Source: an uncultured Cetobacterium sp.
GTDB taxonomy: Bacteria > Fusobacteriota > Fusobacteriia > Fusobacteriales > Fusobacteriaceae
Direction: 5' to 3'
Assembly (NCBI RefSeq): GCF_947072685.1
Contig: NZ_CAMTIK010000013.1
Span: forward strand, 1 to 55,039
Length of the DNA: 55,039 nt
The notes below the pieces were generated by a model that was given only the letters and a program-made list of their open reading frames with translations, was not told the origin of the DNA and made no database searches. Below are positions 7,274 through 15,668 of this stretch, in pieces. The first letter of the stretch is position 1, and every line of letters begins with the position of its first letter. The position numbers and the translations under genes are program-made.

Positions 7274-8446
7274 AATTTTATTACTTTTCATTTTATTTTC
7301 TTCAAATTCTCTTTTAATCTCTTCAAAATATTCTTTATTTGTTATTATATCATATGCTGATCCTGCAAGAATTTTAGCTCCTAATAAAATAGCTGCATGT
7401 GCTTCCTCTGTCTTTCCAGCAGCTAAAAATTCATCTGAATGAGACGAAGTTCCTTGCGGTACAAAAGCAACTCTGATACAAGAACCTGGTACATGGTACA
7501 TTACATTTCCAAAATCTGTAGACCCTGTCTTTTCTCTTGGTGGAGATATTCTAGGTGCCTTCATAATTTTAGCATTATCCATTAGTATCTGGTTAAGTTT
7601 TAATACAGGAATTTTATTATTTAATGATTTTGTTTCTATAACTTCAAATTCTGTTTCTGTCATTAAAGAAGCTCCTTGAACCACCTTTTTAAACCTTTCT
7701 ATAACATGATTTAAATAAGCTCTATCATATGATCTCAAACTAAACTTTGCTTCTGCATATTTAGGAACAACATTGGCAGGTCCACCCGCATTTGTTATTG
7801 TATAATGCATCTTAACCTCTTCCCTAACATGTTCTCTTAAAAATTCTATCCCTTGAAATAGTATCAGAAGTCCATCTAATGCGCTTCTTCCTTTTTCAGG
7901 TGCCAGCGCAGCATGGGATCTTACCCCGTGGAATTTAACTGTAAAATTAGATAATGCCAACGATTTTATATCTGTTGTCGTATCTGGAGCCCCATGCATC
8001 ATGAGAGCTACATCTATGTCATTGAAACAACCATTCTCTAACATCTTTACTTTTGCGCCTATTGTTTCTTCAGCGGGAGTTCCATAGACTACAATCTTAT
8101 AATTTTCAACTTTTAAATTTTCCTTTAAACTCAAGGCTGCTCCCAGGACACTCGGGCCTTGAAGATGGTGTGCACAAGCATGACCCATTCCTTCCAAAGC
8201 ATCATATTCACATAAAAGTCCTATTGATGCTCCATCTATCCCATTTTCATAAGTTGCTCGAAAAGCTGTTTCAAAGCCCCCGATTCCCATCTCTATCTTA
8301 AATCCATTTTTTTCCAAAATGTCAATTATTTTTTTTGAACTTTGAAACTCCTCTAAACCAATCTCAGGATTGTCAAAAATAAAATCACCTAAAGATGTCA
8401 ATATTTTTCTTTCTCTATCAATATACTGTAAAATTTGTTGTTTCAT
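7271..8446 (-). CDS. M20-family amidohydrolase/peptidase (aminobenzoyl-glutamate hydrolase-like)
   Basis: 391 aa, full length for the M20D group. Metal-site motifs are seen at GHACAHH (88-94, C91), TPAEE (E126-E127) and MMHGAPD (H151), with a dimerisation domain between about 165 and 290 and a C-terminal SHSDEF segment. Relatives cleave N-acyl amino acids, small peptides or p-aminobenzoyl-glutamate. It lies 15 bp downstream of a YfcC-type carrier gene and opposite an RpiR regulator, so uptake and cytoplasmic hydrolysis of one substrate, probably a peptide or acyl-amino acid, is inferred. Confidence 0.82.
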   Translation of the reverse strand: MKQQILQYIDRERKILTSLGDFIFDNPEIGLEEFQSSKKIIDILEKNGFKIEMGIGGFETAFRATYENGIDGASIGLLCEYDALEGMGHACAHHLQGPSVLGAALSLKENLKVENYKIVVYGTPAEETIGAKVKMLENGCFNDIDVALMMHGAPDTTTDIKSLALSNFTVKFHGVRSHAALAPEKGRSALDGLLILFQGIEFLREHVREEVKMHYTITNAGGPANVVPKYAEAKFSLRSYDRAYLNHVIERFKKVVQGASLMTETEFEVIETKSLNNKIPVLKLNQILMDNAKIMKAPRISPPREKTGSTDFGNVMYHVPGSCIRVAFVPQGTSSHSDEFLAAGKTEEAHAAILLGAKILAGSAYDIITNKEYFEEIKREFEENKMKSNKI

Positions 8447-8461
8447 TAATTTTCTCCTTCT

Positions 8462-9871
8462 TTAGAATGGACCATATCCAATCCAATTTGCTATAATTAT
8501 TAGTACCGACCCAGTAGCTATCCAAATTAGAAATAACTTCCCCATATACTTCATCCAGTCTTCATAAGATACATTAGCTATTGCTAAAAACCCCATAAGT
8601 GCGGAAGATGTCGGTAATACATAGTTACTAAACCCATCTCCAAAATTAAATGCTAAAACTGCAGTTTGTCTAGTCATTCCAATCATGTCTGCTACTGGAA
8701 GCATTATAGGCATTGTTACTGCTGCTTGTCCACTACCAGATGTAACTAACCCATTTATAAATAGCTGCATCAATAACATTCCAATGGATTGAAGTATCTG
8801 TGGTAATGATGCCAACATATTTCCCAAGTAATAAACTGCTGTATCTAAAATTTTCCCATCGTCTAAAATTATTGATATCGTTCTTGCTATACCTATTATT
8901 AACGCTCCAAATACAAGTGCTTTCGCTCCATTTACAAATTCCTTTGCTATTGTGCTTGGTGAGAATCCATAAGCTAAACCTCCAAGTATTGCCATCCAAA
9001 TAAATAATCCTGCACTTTGATTGAGTCCCCAATGCCAAGCTGCTCCACCATATATTAACACTCCAAACAACCCAACAACAATTCCTAGAACTAGATAATG
9101 TCTACTCTCTATTTCTGGCATAGGACCATTTGCATTCTCTATGCTGTTTTCTAATTTTTCTAAATCTCTAACTACACTAAGTTCAGGATTTTTTTTAATT
9201 TTTTTAGCATAGTTAATTATATAGATATTTGTCACCACTAAAAATACTAATAAACAAAATATTCTGTAGCCTAACCCAGAAAACATCGGTAGTCCTGCTA
9301 ACGCTTGAGCTACACCTGTTGTAAATGGATTGAATGTTCCTGTACTAAATCCTATTGCTCCACCTAAAGCTACCATTGATATTCCAACAATTGCATCATA
9401 TCCCATAGATCTTGAAAGAATAATCGCCACAGGGGCAAAACCAATAAATGTATTTACTCCCATGCTCATACAAGCTACTGCAAACACTGTTGTAAATGCA
9501 GGTATTATCATCTCTTCTTTGTCAGAAAAAACTTTTGTAACCTTAGAAGTTAATGCTTGAAACATCCCTGTTTTTATAATTACATGGAAAGCTCCTCCAA
9601 CAATTAAAACTAAAAATATTATGCTACTAGATTTATTTAAAGCATCCACTATTTTGAATGGAATATCCAAAAAATTTACTGGTGTATTTTTTACAAAACT
9701 AAATTGATCCGCCACGATAACTGTTTTCCCCGTAACAGCATCTTTTATTCTCGGAAAGTGTCCCGCTGGAACTATCCATGTTAATAAAACTGCAAAAATT
9801 ATCAAAGAAAAAATAATTACATATGTGTGTGGAAAACTCATCTTTTTTCCACTGTTTGATTTTTTAATCAT
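8462..9871 (-). CDS. YfcC-family carrier (DcuC/AbgT-like, basic amino acid or peptide uptake)
   Basis: 469 aa from the ATG that follows GGAGGG by 6 nt; an in-frame ATG 8 codons upstream lacks a ribosome binding site. About 11-12 membrane helices are predicted. The segments SFPHTYVIIF, WIVPAGHF and GFSTGTFNPFTTGVAQ are typical of YfcC (PF03606). The family is annotated as C4-dicarboxylate-like or arginine/ornithine-type antiporters, so the true substrate is uncertain. It heads a two-gene unit with the M20 hydrolase, expressed from a promoter containing candidate RpiR operator repeats. Confidence 0.8.
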   Translation of the reverse strand: MIKKSNSGKKMSFPHTYVIIFSLIIFAVLLTWIVPAGHFPRIKDAVTGKTVIVADQFSFVKNTPVNFLDIPFKIVDALNKSSSIIFLVLIVGGAFHVIIKTGMFQALTSKVTKVFSDKEEMIIPAFTTVFAVACMSMGVNTFIGFAPVAIILSRSMGYDAIVGISMVALGGAIGFSTGTFNPFTTGVAQALAGLPMFSGLGYRIFCLLVFLVVTNIYIINYAKKIKKNPELSVVRDLEKLENSIENANGPMPEIESRHYLVLGIVVGLFGVLIYGGAAWHWGLNQSAGLFIWMAILGGLAYGFSPSTIAKEFVNGAKALVFGALIIGIARTISIILDDGKILDTAVYYLGNMLASLPQILQSIGMLLMQLFINGLVTSGSGQAAVTMPIMLPVADMIGMTRQTAVLAFNFGDGFSNYVLPTSSALMGFLAIANVSYEDWMKYMGKLFLIWIATGSVLIIIANWIGYGPF

Positions 9872-9893
9872 TATACCCTCCAAAATGTTTTTC

Positions 9894-9949
9894 AATAAAC
9901 AGTATTTTTAAAAAATGTTTATTTATATTTTAAATATACTTGTTTATTT
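9894..9949. promoter_or_regulatory. candidate operator half-sites (TGTTTATT repeats)
   Basis: Three copies of one 8-mer lie in the yfcC-rpiR intergenic region: AATAAACA at 9894-9901, TGTTTATT at 9916-9923 (inverted to the first, 14 bp apart) and TGTTTATTT at 9941-9949 (direct to the second, 25 bp start to start). The last one falls exactly between the -35 and -10 of the yfcC promoter. A possible rpiR promoter (TTTAGA, 16 bp, TATAAA at 10025-10052) is further right. The RpiR protein encoded next door is the obvious candidate ligand-dependent binder, by inference. Confidence 0.5.
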
Positions 9950-9961
9950 TGAAATAGTCAA
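9933..9961 (-). promoter_or_regulatory. promoter of yfcC - M20 hydrolase
   Basis: Minus strand TTGACT, 17 bp, TATATT. The TSS would be about 55 nt upstream of the start codon. A TGTTTATTT repeat lies in the spacer. Confidence 0.6.
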
Positions 9962-10076
9962 GTTTTTTTTGAACTTTATGTTCTATTTTTCGTTATTTTT
10001 AACTGAATTTTTTATATTTATATATTTAGAAAAATATGTTAAGCTATATAAAAAGAACATTTTAAGGAGATAACCT

Positions 10077-10913
10077 ATGATAGATTCTTTAGAAAAAAGA
10101 ATAACCAATAAAAATTTTACTAAAACAGAAATAGTTATCGCTGACTTTTTCTTCCACAATGAAAATCGTCTATATTTTTTAACATCTACAGATATTGCTC
10201 AAGAACTTAAAGTGAGTGACACTTCTGTAATCCGATTTGTAAAATCATTGGGTTTTAATAACTTCAAAGAGTTTAAAGATAGTTTAAAACAGCAAGTTAG
10301 TAATAAAATTTTAACCCCTTCTGAAAAACTCACCCTCAATGAAGAACTTTTAAAAAATAATAATTTAATGGAAAATTTTTTAGAATGTATTAATCGAAAT
10401 ATTCAAGAAACTTTGAATATAAATAATTCAAAAAAAATACAAAAAGCTATTGATATAATTTTAAATTCCAATAAAAAATTTATAGTTGGATTTAAAAGTA
10501 CTTCTGGACCTACAGCTTTCTTTGGTCTAAGACTTGGATTTATTTTAAAAGATGTTGTCACACATAATGAAAATAATTCTGAGCTCATAAAAAATATAAT
10601 CGATATCAAAGAGGAAGATTGTTTGCTTTTAATAGCTCATCCTAAATACTCTAAAACCTACACTCTTTTAATTGATTTAGCAAAAAAAACAAATGCTAAA
10701 ATCATTGTAATTACTGACAAAACAACATCTCCAGTTGCAAACTTGGGAGACCTTACTTTATTTACTGATATAAGAGGTATTAGCTATTTTAACTCTATTA
10801 TTTCTACACAGACACTTTTAGAATTTTTACTCACTTCAATTAGTAAAAATATTGATGAGAATGGAAAATCTCGATTAGCTTCTATCAACGAACTTTTAAA
10901 TGAAAACAAATAA
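10077..10913 (+). CDS. RpiR-family transcriptional regulator (HTH-SIS)
   Basis: 278 aa. The N-terminal HTH_6 domain (about 1-78, TSTDIAQELKVSDTSVIRFVK) is followed by a SIS sugar-isomerase-like domain (about 120-250). RpiR proteins usually bind a phosphosugar or amino-sugar phosphate through the SIS domain. Here the divergent partner genes encode a carrier and an M20 hydrolase, so the effector may be an unusual one, for example an N-acylated amino sugar or amino acid. AAGGAG precedes the ATG. Confidence 0.88.
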   Translation: MIDSLEKRITNKNFTKTEIVIADFFFHNENRLYFLTSTDIAQELKVSDTSVIRFVKSLGFNNFKEFKDSLKQQVSNKILTPSEKLTLNEELLKNNNLMENFLECINRNIQETLNINNSKKIQKAIDIILNSNKKFIVGFKSTSGPTAFFGLRLGFILKDVVTHNENNSELIKNIIDIKEEDCLLLIAHPKYSKTYTLLIDLAKKTNAKIIVITDKTTSPVANLGDLTLFTDIRGISYFNSIISTQTLLEFLLTSISKNIDENGKSRLASINELLNENK

Positions 10914-10939
10914 CTATTATAATATAAACGGAGGATTAA

Positions 10940-11461
10940 ATGAAAAAACTATTACTACTTGGACTTTTAATTGGAAACTTAACTTATGCTAATCACATCG
11001 GTATTTCTCAAAATTTTCTAAAAACCCAGTTGACTGATTCTTTAAAAAATAGTACTACATTTGAAAAATTCAAACCTATTCTTGCCAGAGAGGGAGTAAT
11101 AGGAGAAGTTATCAAAACGTATACTAAAGATGGACTTGAAACCACAAATACTGTGACTGAGGCCAGTTATATTGTTAAAAATACAACTGAAGCAAAGGAA
11201 GAATATATTATTCCTAAATCTAAATTTGAAAAAAGATATAAATTTATTAAAAATAAAAATAAAAAATGGGACATATTTCAACCTATTGGGGAGATTAAAG
11301 CTGTTAAAGTTAAAAACAAAGATACTTTCTTCATTATTGCTCCTTGGGGTGAGGAAATGATTGTAAAAAATGGAGATTTCCTTGTTTCTCCTTTAGATTA
11401 TTCCGAAATTTATAGAATTGCAAACAAAGAATTTTTTGAAACTTATCAGGAAAAAAAATAA
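10940..11461 (+). CDS. exported protein of unknown function
   Basis: 173 aa with a signal peptide (MKKLLLLGLLIGNLTYA, likely cleavage before N18). The mature region is beta-rich and lysine-rich. Its C-terminal 70 residues (DTFFIIAPWGEEMIVKNGDF ... SEIYRIANKEFFETY) look like a compact beta module of the kind seen in small uncharacterised proteins with a GDyL-x-YrIxxxeFxxTY ending, but I cannot name the family. CGGAGG precedes the ATG, 26 nt after rpiR, so co-transcription with rpiR is possible. Confidence 0.7.
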   Translation: MKKLLLLGLLIGNLTYANHIGISQNFLKTQLTDSLKNSTTFEKFKPILAREGVIGEVIKTYTKDGLETTNTVTEASYIVKNTTEAKEEYIIPKSKFEKRYKFIKNKNKKWDIFQPIGEIKAVKVKNKDTFFIIAPWGEEMIVKNGDFLVSPLDYSEIYRIANKEFFETYQEKK

Positions 11462-11549
11462 ATTTGATAGTTTTTGATCAATAAAGGAATTTAAAAAATT
11501 TAAAGTAGATATATCATAATCAACTATAAACTTTAAAGAGGTGGTCTTT

Positions 11550-12107
11550 ATGTGGAAAAATTTAGGTCCTGTTGTAGCTCTGTATCCAACTCCTACTGTT
11601 GTTGTAGGAATGATGGATGAATATGAAAAGGTTAATTGGATCAATATAGCACATATTGGAATTGTTGGCTCAGATTCAATAATGCTAAGTATTCATAAGC
11701 TCCATTATAGCAATGAAATTATCAAAGATAAACTTATGGTCTCTGTTAATATTGTTACTGAAGAGATGCTAACAGCTACTGATTTTGTTGGTATGGTTAG
11801 TGGCAGAACTGTTGATAAGTCAAACGTCTTTGATTACACTGTTGGAATTAAAAACGTCCCCATGATCAACTTATCTCCTGTTGTTATGGAGTGTGAAGTT
11901 ATTGATAATTATGAAACCCAAAACCACAACCAATATATTCTAAAAATAAAGCATACCCATGCAAAATCCGAAGTTTTAGATGCTAATGAAAATATTGATT
12001 ACGATATACTAAAACCCATTCTTTTTGAAATGCCTACAAAATCATATTTTAAAACCGGGAATAAAGTTGGCCACTGTTGGGAAATTGGTGAATGTTTTTC
12101 AAAATAA
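11550..12107 (+). CDS. flavin reductase-like FMN-binding protein (flavoredoxin type)
   Basis: 185 aa from the ATG 5 nt after GAGGTGG; a GTG three codons upstream lies inside the ribosome binding site and is not used. The split-barrel fold of the flavin reductase family is indicated by PTPTVVVGMMDE, NWINIAHIGIVGSDSIMLSI, VNIVTEEM and the SPVVMECEV segment. Members bind FMN and act as flavoredoxins or flavin reductases in anaerobes; partner and substrate are unknown. It stands in a plus-strand string of small unrelated genes. Confidence 0.8.
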   Translation: MWKNLGPVVALYPTPTVVVGMMDEYEKVNWINIAHIGIVGSDSIMLSIHKLHYSNEIIKDKLMVSVNIVTEEMLTATDFVGMVSGRTVDKSNVFDYTVGIKNVPMINLSPVVMECEVIDNYETQNHNQYILKIKHTHAKSEVLDANENIDYDILKPILFEMPTKSYFKTGNKVGHCWEIGECFSK

Positions 12108-12128
12108 TTTTTTTAAAAGGAGATATAT

Positions 12129-12368
12129 ATGCCTGTAATTGCTACGTTTAATGAAATTACTATTAAAATGTTTTTTAACGACAAGCTTCCACCACATTTT
12201 CATGCTCTTTATGGTAATTCTAATGCTCTTTTTGACTTAAACTCTCTAGAGCTCATTGAAGGGGATTTACCTGACGAAATTGTTGATTTTATTATTGAAT
12301 GGTCAAAAACTTGCCGAGTAAAACTAATGGACATGTGGATAAATAAAGTATTCATTGAATTACCCTAA
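12129..12368 (+). CDS. DUF4160 domain protein
   Basis: 79 aa, AAAAGGAG ribosome binding site. The sequence MPVIATFNEITIKMFFND, LPPHFHALYG and EGDLPDEIVDFIIEWSK fits DUF4160 (PF13711) across its whole length, including the conserved PPHFHA motif. DUF4160 genes often pair with a DUF2442 gene, sometimes proposed as toxin-antitoxin-like; no DUF2442 partner is present here, as the next gene is yaaA. Function is unknown. Confidence 0.8.
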   Translation: MPVIATFNEITIKMFFNDKLPPHFHALYGNSNALFDLNSLELIEGDLPDEIVDFIIEWSKTCRVKLMDMWINKVFIELP

Positions 12369-12398
12369 ACTATAAATTTAATTACGAAACGAGGATTT

Positions 12399-13124
12399 AT
12401 GAAAATAATTTTTTCTCCCAGCAAGGGAATGAAATATAGAAAATTTACAAATTTAAATACAGAGAAACAGATGCTTTTCCCTGAAAAAACAGAAAGACTA
12501 GTCGATTCTCTGCAAAAGCTATCAAAATCTGAATTAGGAATAGCTCTAAAAATTAAGGGTTCTCTTTTAGATGAAACCTTTATTCGCTATAATAATTTTT
12601 ATACGCTCCCAAAATATAAAGCAATTGAGCTCTATAATGGTGTGAGTTTTAGCCATTTGCAACCAGAGGAATACTCATTAGAAAATATAGAGTACTTAAA
12701 AAATCATCTCACAATATTTTCTGCTCTTTACGGTATTCTCTCTCCTGAAACTTTAATACATCCATATCGACTAGATATGACTGCAAAAATTGAAGATTTC
12801 CATCTTTATAGTTATTGGAAATCTTCAATTGAATTTTTTTTTGAAAAAGATGAATGTATTATCAATCTAGCTTCTTCTGAATTTAGTAAGCTACTGGATA
12901 GAAAAAGATACCATATTATAGATATCGAATTCCGACAAAGTTATGATGGCCTTCTTAAAAATATAAGTACTGAGGCTAAGAAAATGAGGGGTAAACTACT
13001 AAATCATCTTGTAAAAAACCAAATTGTTAATTTAGAACTTTTAAAAAGCTTTTCTCTAGATGGATATTTATTCTGTAAAACACTTTCAAAAGATAATAAA
13101 CTTTTTTTTGTTAAATTAAAGTAA
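12399..13124 (+). CDS. yaaA: YaaA-family peroxide-stress protein
   Basis: 241 aa, usual length for the family (PF03883). Diagnostic motifs are SPSKGM at 7-12, LYNGVSF, LTIFSALYGILSPETLIHPY and the C-terminal region after IDIEFRQSYDG. E. coli YaaA lowers free intracellular iron during hydrogen peroxide stress and can bind DNA; mechanism is not settled. ACGAGG precedes the ATG. The coding region contains a terminator-like hairpin plus T-run at 12788-12842, described separately. Confidence 0.85.
   Translation: MKIIFSPSKGMKYRKFTNLNTEKQMLFPEKTERLVDSLQKLSKSELGIALKIKGSLLDETFIRYNNFYTLPKYKAIELYNGVSFSHLQPEEYSLENIEYLKNHLTIFSALYGILSPETLIHPYRLDMTAKIEDFHLYSYWKSSIEFFFEKDECIINLASSEFSKLLDRKRYHIIDIEFRQSYDGLLKNISTEAKKMRGKLLNHLVKNQIVNLELLKSFSLDGYLFCKTLSKDNKLFFVKLK
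12788..12842 (+). other. terminator-like hairpin inside yaaA
   Basis: AATTGAAGATTTCCA (12788-12802), a 13-nt loop, and TGGAAATCTTCAATT (12816-12830) form a perfect 15-bp stem, followed after GAA by a run of nine T (12834-12842). It lies about 290 nt before the yaaA stop codon. It could cause partial premature termination or act as an RNA processing site. Confidence 0.55.
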
Positions 13125-13163
13125 AAAAACACTCTTATATTTTGCTAAAAACTTAAATTATTC

Positions 13164-13192
13164 TTGAATTGTGATAAAATTTATGATATTAT
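13164..13192 (+). promoter_or_regulatory. possible promoter of the xanthine/XDH operon
   Basis: TTGAAT, 17 bp, TATTAT. It lies about 120 nt upstream of the riboswitch aptamer, farther than usual; the stretch 13193-13315 is AT-rich and shows nothing else I can name. A closer promoter could have been missed. Confidence 0.4.
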
Positions 13193-13315
13193 TTTTAAAA
13201 TGAAAAGTTCTTAATTTCACTAGACAACATAGTTAAATTTTTTCAAGTGTATTTTAAGAGCAAATATTAAAAAAGTTTCAAACAAAACTTATTTTTATAA
13301 GCTTTGTTAAATAGC

Positions 13316-13382
13316 TACTCATATATATCCGCAATACGGGCGGAAGTTTCTACGACTAACCTTAAATTAGTCACTATGGGTG
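13316..13382 (+). promoter_or_regulatory. purine riboswitch aptamer, guanine/hypoxanthine/xanthine class (C74)
   Basis: Order: P1 TACTCATA, P2 TCCGC, L2 AATACGG, P2' GCGGA, J2/3 AGTTTCTAC, P3 GACTAA, L3 CCTTAAA, P3' TTAGTC, then A, C74 (13374) and P1' TATGGGTG. The GG of L2 and CC of L3 that form the kissing loop are kept. L2 differs slightly from the usual GATATGG. The C at the specificity position means guanine-type rather than adenine-type. It controls the downstream permease-XDH-xpt operon. Confidence 0.95.
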
Positions 13383-13411
13383 AAATAAATAGATTTTTAT
13401 CTAGATTTTTT

Positions 13412-13462
13412 AGATTATCTATTTTTCACTTGTAGAGAGTGAAAAACAGATAATCTTTTTTT
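13412..13462 (+). terminator. riboswitch-controlled intrinsic terminator (expression platform)
   Basis: AGATTATCTATTTTTCACT, a 7-nt loop, AGTGAAAAACAGATAATCT (19 positions, one A-C mismatch) and a T-run. The 5' arm segment ATCTATTTTTCAC is complementary, with a 2-nt bulge, to GTGAAATAAATAGAT at 13380-13394, which overlaps the aptamer P1' strand; that alternative helix is the antiterminator. Ligand-bound aptamer should therefore switch the operon off. Confidence 0.9.
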
Positions 13463-13528
13463 ATTCTCTACAATTTTTAATCCCATATATTTGAGTAAAA
13501 TTTGATAAAAATTTTAGGAGGATTATAA

Positions 13529-14848
13529 ATGAAAAAAAATAGGTCACCTTATCACTTGGATGGAGTTCCAGAACTTAAAACCGCATTACCTTTAGGGCTT
13601 CAACATATTCTAGCAATGTTTGTTAGTAATATCACCCCTATTATTATTGTTGCTGGTGTTTTAGGAATCTCATCTGAACAAAAAACACTCCTTATTCAAG
13701 CATCTATGCTTGTTGCTGGACTAAATACTCTTATTCAAGCTTATACAATTGGCCCAATCGGAGCTAAACTCCCAATCGTTGTTGGTACAAGTTTTGCTTT
13801 TGTTCCTGTTGCTATCTCAATTGGAATGAAATATGGTTTTGAAGGAGTTTTAGGCGCAGCACTTATCGGTGGCATTTTTGAAGGTCTTCTGGGTCTAGTT
13901 ATTAAAAAAGTTAGAAAATTTTTTCCTCCAATTGTTACCGGAGTTGTTGTTCTTTCAATAGGACTTTCACTTTTACCAGTTGGTATTAACAGTTTTGCTG
14001 GTGGAGTTGGAGCTGTTGATTTTGGATCTTTAGAAAATCTATTTATTGGAACCATTGTTCTTGGGACTGTTGTTTTTTTTAAGCAGTTTACAAAGGGAAT
14101 TCTGAGTACTGGTTCTATATTTATTGGTACTATTGTTGGTTTTATCATTGCTCTTATATTGGGGAAAGTTGATCTTGCACCATTGATGCAAGCTGAGTAT
14201 TTAACTATTCCAAAACCTATGATGTTTGGTTTTAGTTTTCACTTCGATGCAATACTGGCTATGGTCTTAATGTTTATAGTTTCTGCAGTTGAAACTGTTG
14301 GTGATATGTCTGGAGTTACTATGGGTGGGGCTGGAAGAGAAACCACTGATAGAGAACTTTCTGGAGGTATTCTTGCCGATGGACTTGGAAGTGCTTTTGC
14401 AGCATTCTTTTCAGTTTTACCAACAACATCTTTTAGTCAAAATACAGGTATTATTGCAATGACTGGTATTATGAGCAGATTTGTTGTTGCTACCGGGGCG
14501 ATGTTCTTAGTCATAGGAGCTTTTATTCCTAAAATTGGAGCTCTTTTCACAATTATTCCGGCCAGCGTTATTGGTGGAAGCTTAGTTATGGTATTTGCTA
14601 TGATATCTATAAGTGGAATTAATTTAATTACAAAAGATCCTCTTGTTGGAAGAAATGCAGTTATTTTGGCAGTGTCTTTAGGTTTGGGGTATGGATTAGG
14701 AAATGTTCCTGCTGCTTTAAACATCTTCCCAGAAAGTATAAAACTTATTTTTGGTGGTTCAGGTATTGTCGTTTCAGGTTCTATAGCTGTTTTTCTAAAT
14801 CTAATTCTTCCTCAAGAGGAGAAAAAAGTTGTAGAAAAAACTGCATAA
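13529..14848 (+). CDS. pbuX: xanthine/uracil-type permease (NCS2, NAT signature)
   Basis: 439 aa, 12-14 membrane helices. The NAT signature QNTGIIAMTG begins at about Q304, and the N-terminus (ALPLGLQHILAMFVSNITPI) is typical of bacterial xanthine/urate permeases of the UraA/PbuX/UacT branch. AGGAGG precedes the ATG. It is the first gene after the guanine-type riboswitch and is followed by XDH subunits and xpt, so import of xanthine (or urate/hypoxanthine) is inferred; the pbuX name rests on this context, as the sequence alone cannot fix the substrate. Confidence 0.85.
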   Translation: MKKNRSPYHLDGVPELKTALPLGLQHILAMFVSNITPIIIVAGVLGISSEQKTLLIQASMLVAGLNTLIQAYTIGPIGAKLPIVVGTSFAFVPVAISIGMKYGFEGVLGAALIGGIFEGLLGLVIKKVRKFFPPIVTGVVVLSIGLSLLPVGINSFAGGVGAVDFGSLENLFIGTIVLGTVVFFKQFTKGILSTGSIFIGTIVGFIIALILGKVDLAPLMQAEYLTIPKPMMFGFSFHFDAILAMVLMFIVSAVETVGDMSGVTMGGAGRETTDRELSGGILADGLGSAFAAFFSVLPTTSFSQNTGIIAMTGIMSRFVVATGAMFLVIGAFIPKIGALFTIIPASVIGGSLVMVFAMISISGINLITKDPLVGRNAVILAVSLGLGYGLGNVPAALNIFPESIKLIFGGSGIVVSGSIAVFLNLILPQEEKKVVEKTA

Positions 14849-14873
14849 ATTTTATTTAATTGGAGGTTTTAAT

Positions 14874-15668
14874 TTGTTTGCTTTTTCAAATTTTTTTTTA
14901 GCACCATCTCTTGATGTTGCCTATTCAGAATTATTAAAAAATAAAAAAAATATAATTCTTGGCGGAACTTCTTATTTAAGAATGGGAAATACTTCTTGGA
15001 ATACTGCTATTGATATTTCTAACTTAAATCTTAACTATATTGAAGAAAAAGATGACTTCATTACTATTGGTTCTATGACTAATTTTAGAGATCTTGAGAC
15101 AAATCATATTTTAAATACTTATTTTGGTAACATTTTTAATATAGCTCTTAAAGATATTATTGGCGTACAATTCAGAAAAAATGTTACTGCTGGAGCAACT
15201 GTTTTTAGTAAGTATGGTTTTTCTGATTTGATTCCTGTTTTACTTGCTCTTGGAACTAAAATAAAGCTTTTTGCTGGCGGTATTGTTACTTTAGAAGATT
15301 TTCTAAAAGAAACCACTGTAAGACAAGATATCTTAGTGGAGGTTTTAATTCCTAAAATTAAAACTGTATGTTCTTTTCAAACCGTTAGAAAAAGTAAAAC
15401 CGATTACTCTATTATAAATTTAGCCATTTGTAACAATAAAAACAACATATCTATAGCTGTTGGCTCTAGACCAGGAAGAGCTGTCCTAGCCAAAGAAACC
15501 ATGAGTATCTTGAATAATAGTGATAACCTAGAACTTTCTATCATTGATGCTTTAAAACATATTAGTGAGGAGATATCTCTAGATTCAAATATGAGAAGCT
15601 CTAAAGTTTATAGAGAACTTCTTTTAACCGCATTATTAAAAAAAGGCATTCAGGAGGTTTTAAAATAA
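14874..15668 (+). CDS. xdhB: xanthine dehydrogenase, FAD-binding subunit
   Basis: 264 aa from a TTG start 7 nt after GGAGG; there is no nearer ATG. FAD-binding domain of molybdopterin dehydrogenases (PF00941) followed by the CO-dehydrogenase flavoprotein C-terminal domain. The FAD pyrophosphate loop is visible as ILGGTSYLRMG and NVTAGATVFSKYGFSDLIPVL. The subunit passes electrons from the 2Fe-2S subunit to NAD or another acceptor. The order FAD - FeS - Mo differs from E. coli xdhABC but is common in anaerobes. Stop codon and next start are tightly spaced. Confidence 0.87.
   Translation: MFAFSNFFLAPSLDVAYSELLKNKKNIILGGTSYLRMGNTSWNTAIDISNLNLNYIEEKDDFITIGSMTNFRDLETNHILNTYFGNIFNIALKDIIGVQFRKNVTAGATVFSKYGFSDLIPVLLALGTKIKLFAGGIVTLEDFLKETTVRQDILVEVLIPKIKTVCSFQTVRKSKTDYSIINLAICNNKNNISIAVGSRPGRAVLAKETMSILNNSDNLELSIIDALKHISEEISLDSNMRSSKVYRELLLTALLKKGIQEVLK

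Noticed and set aside
12129-12368. DUF4160 as half of a toxin-antitoxin pair
   Set aside because: No DUF2442 gene or any other small partner lies next to it; neighbours are a flavin reductase-like gene and yaaA.
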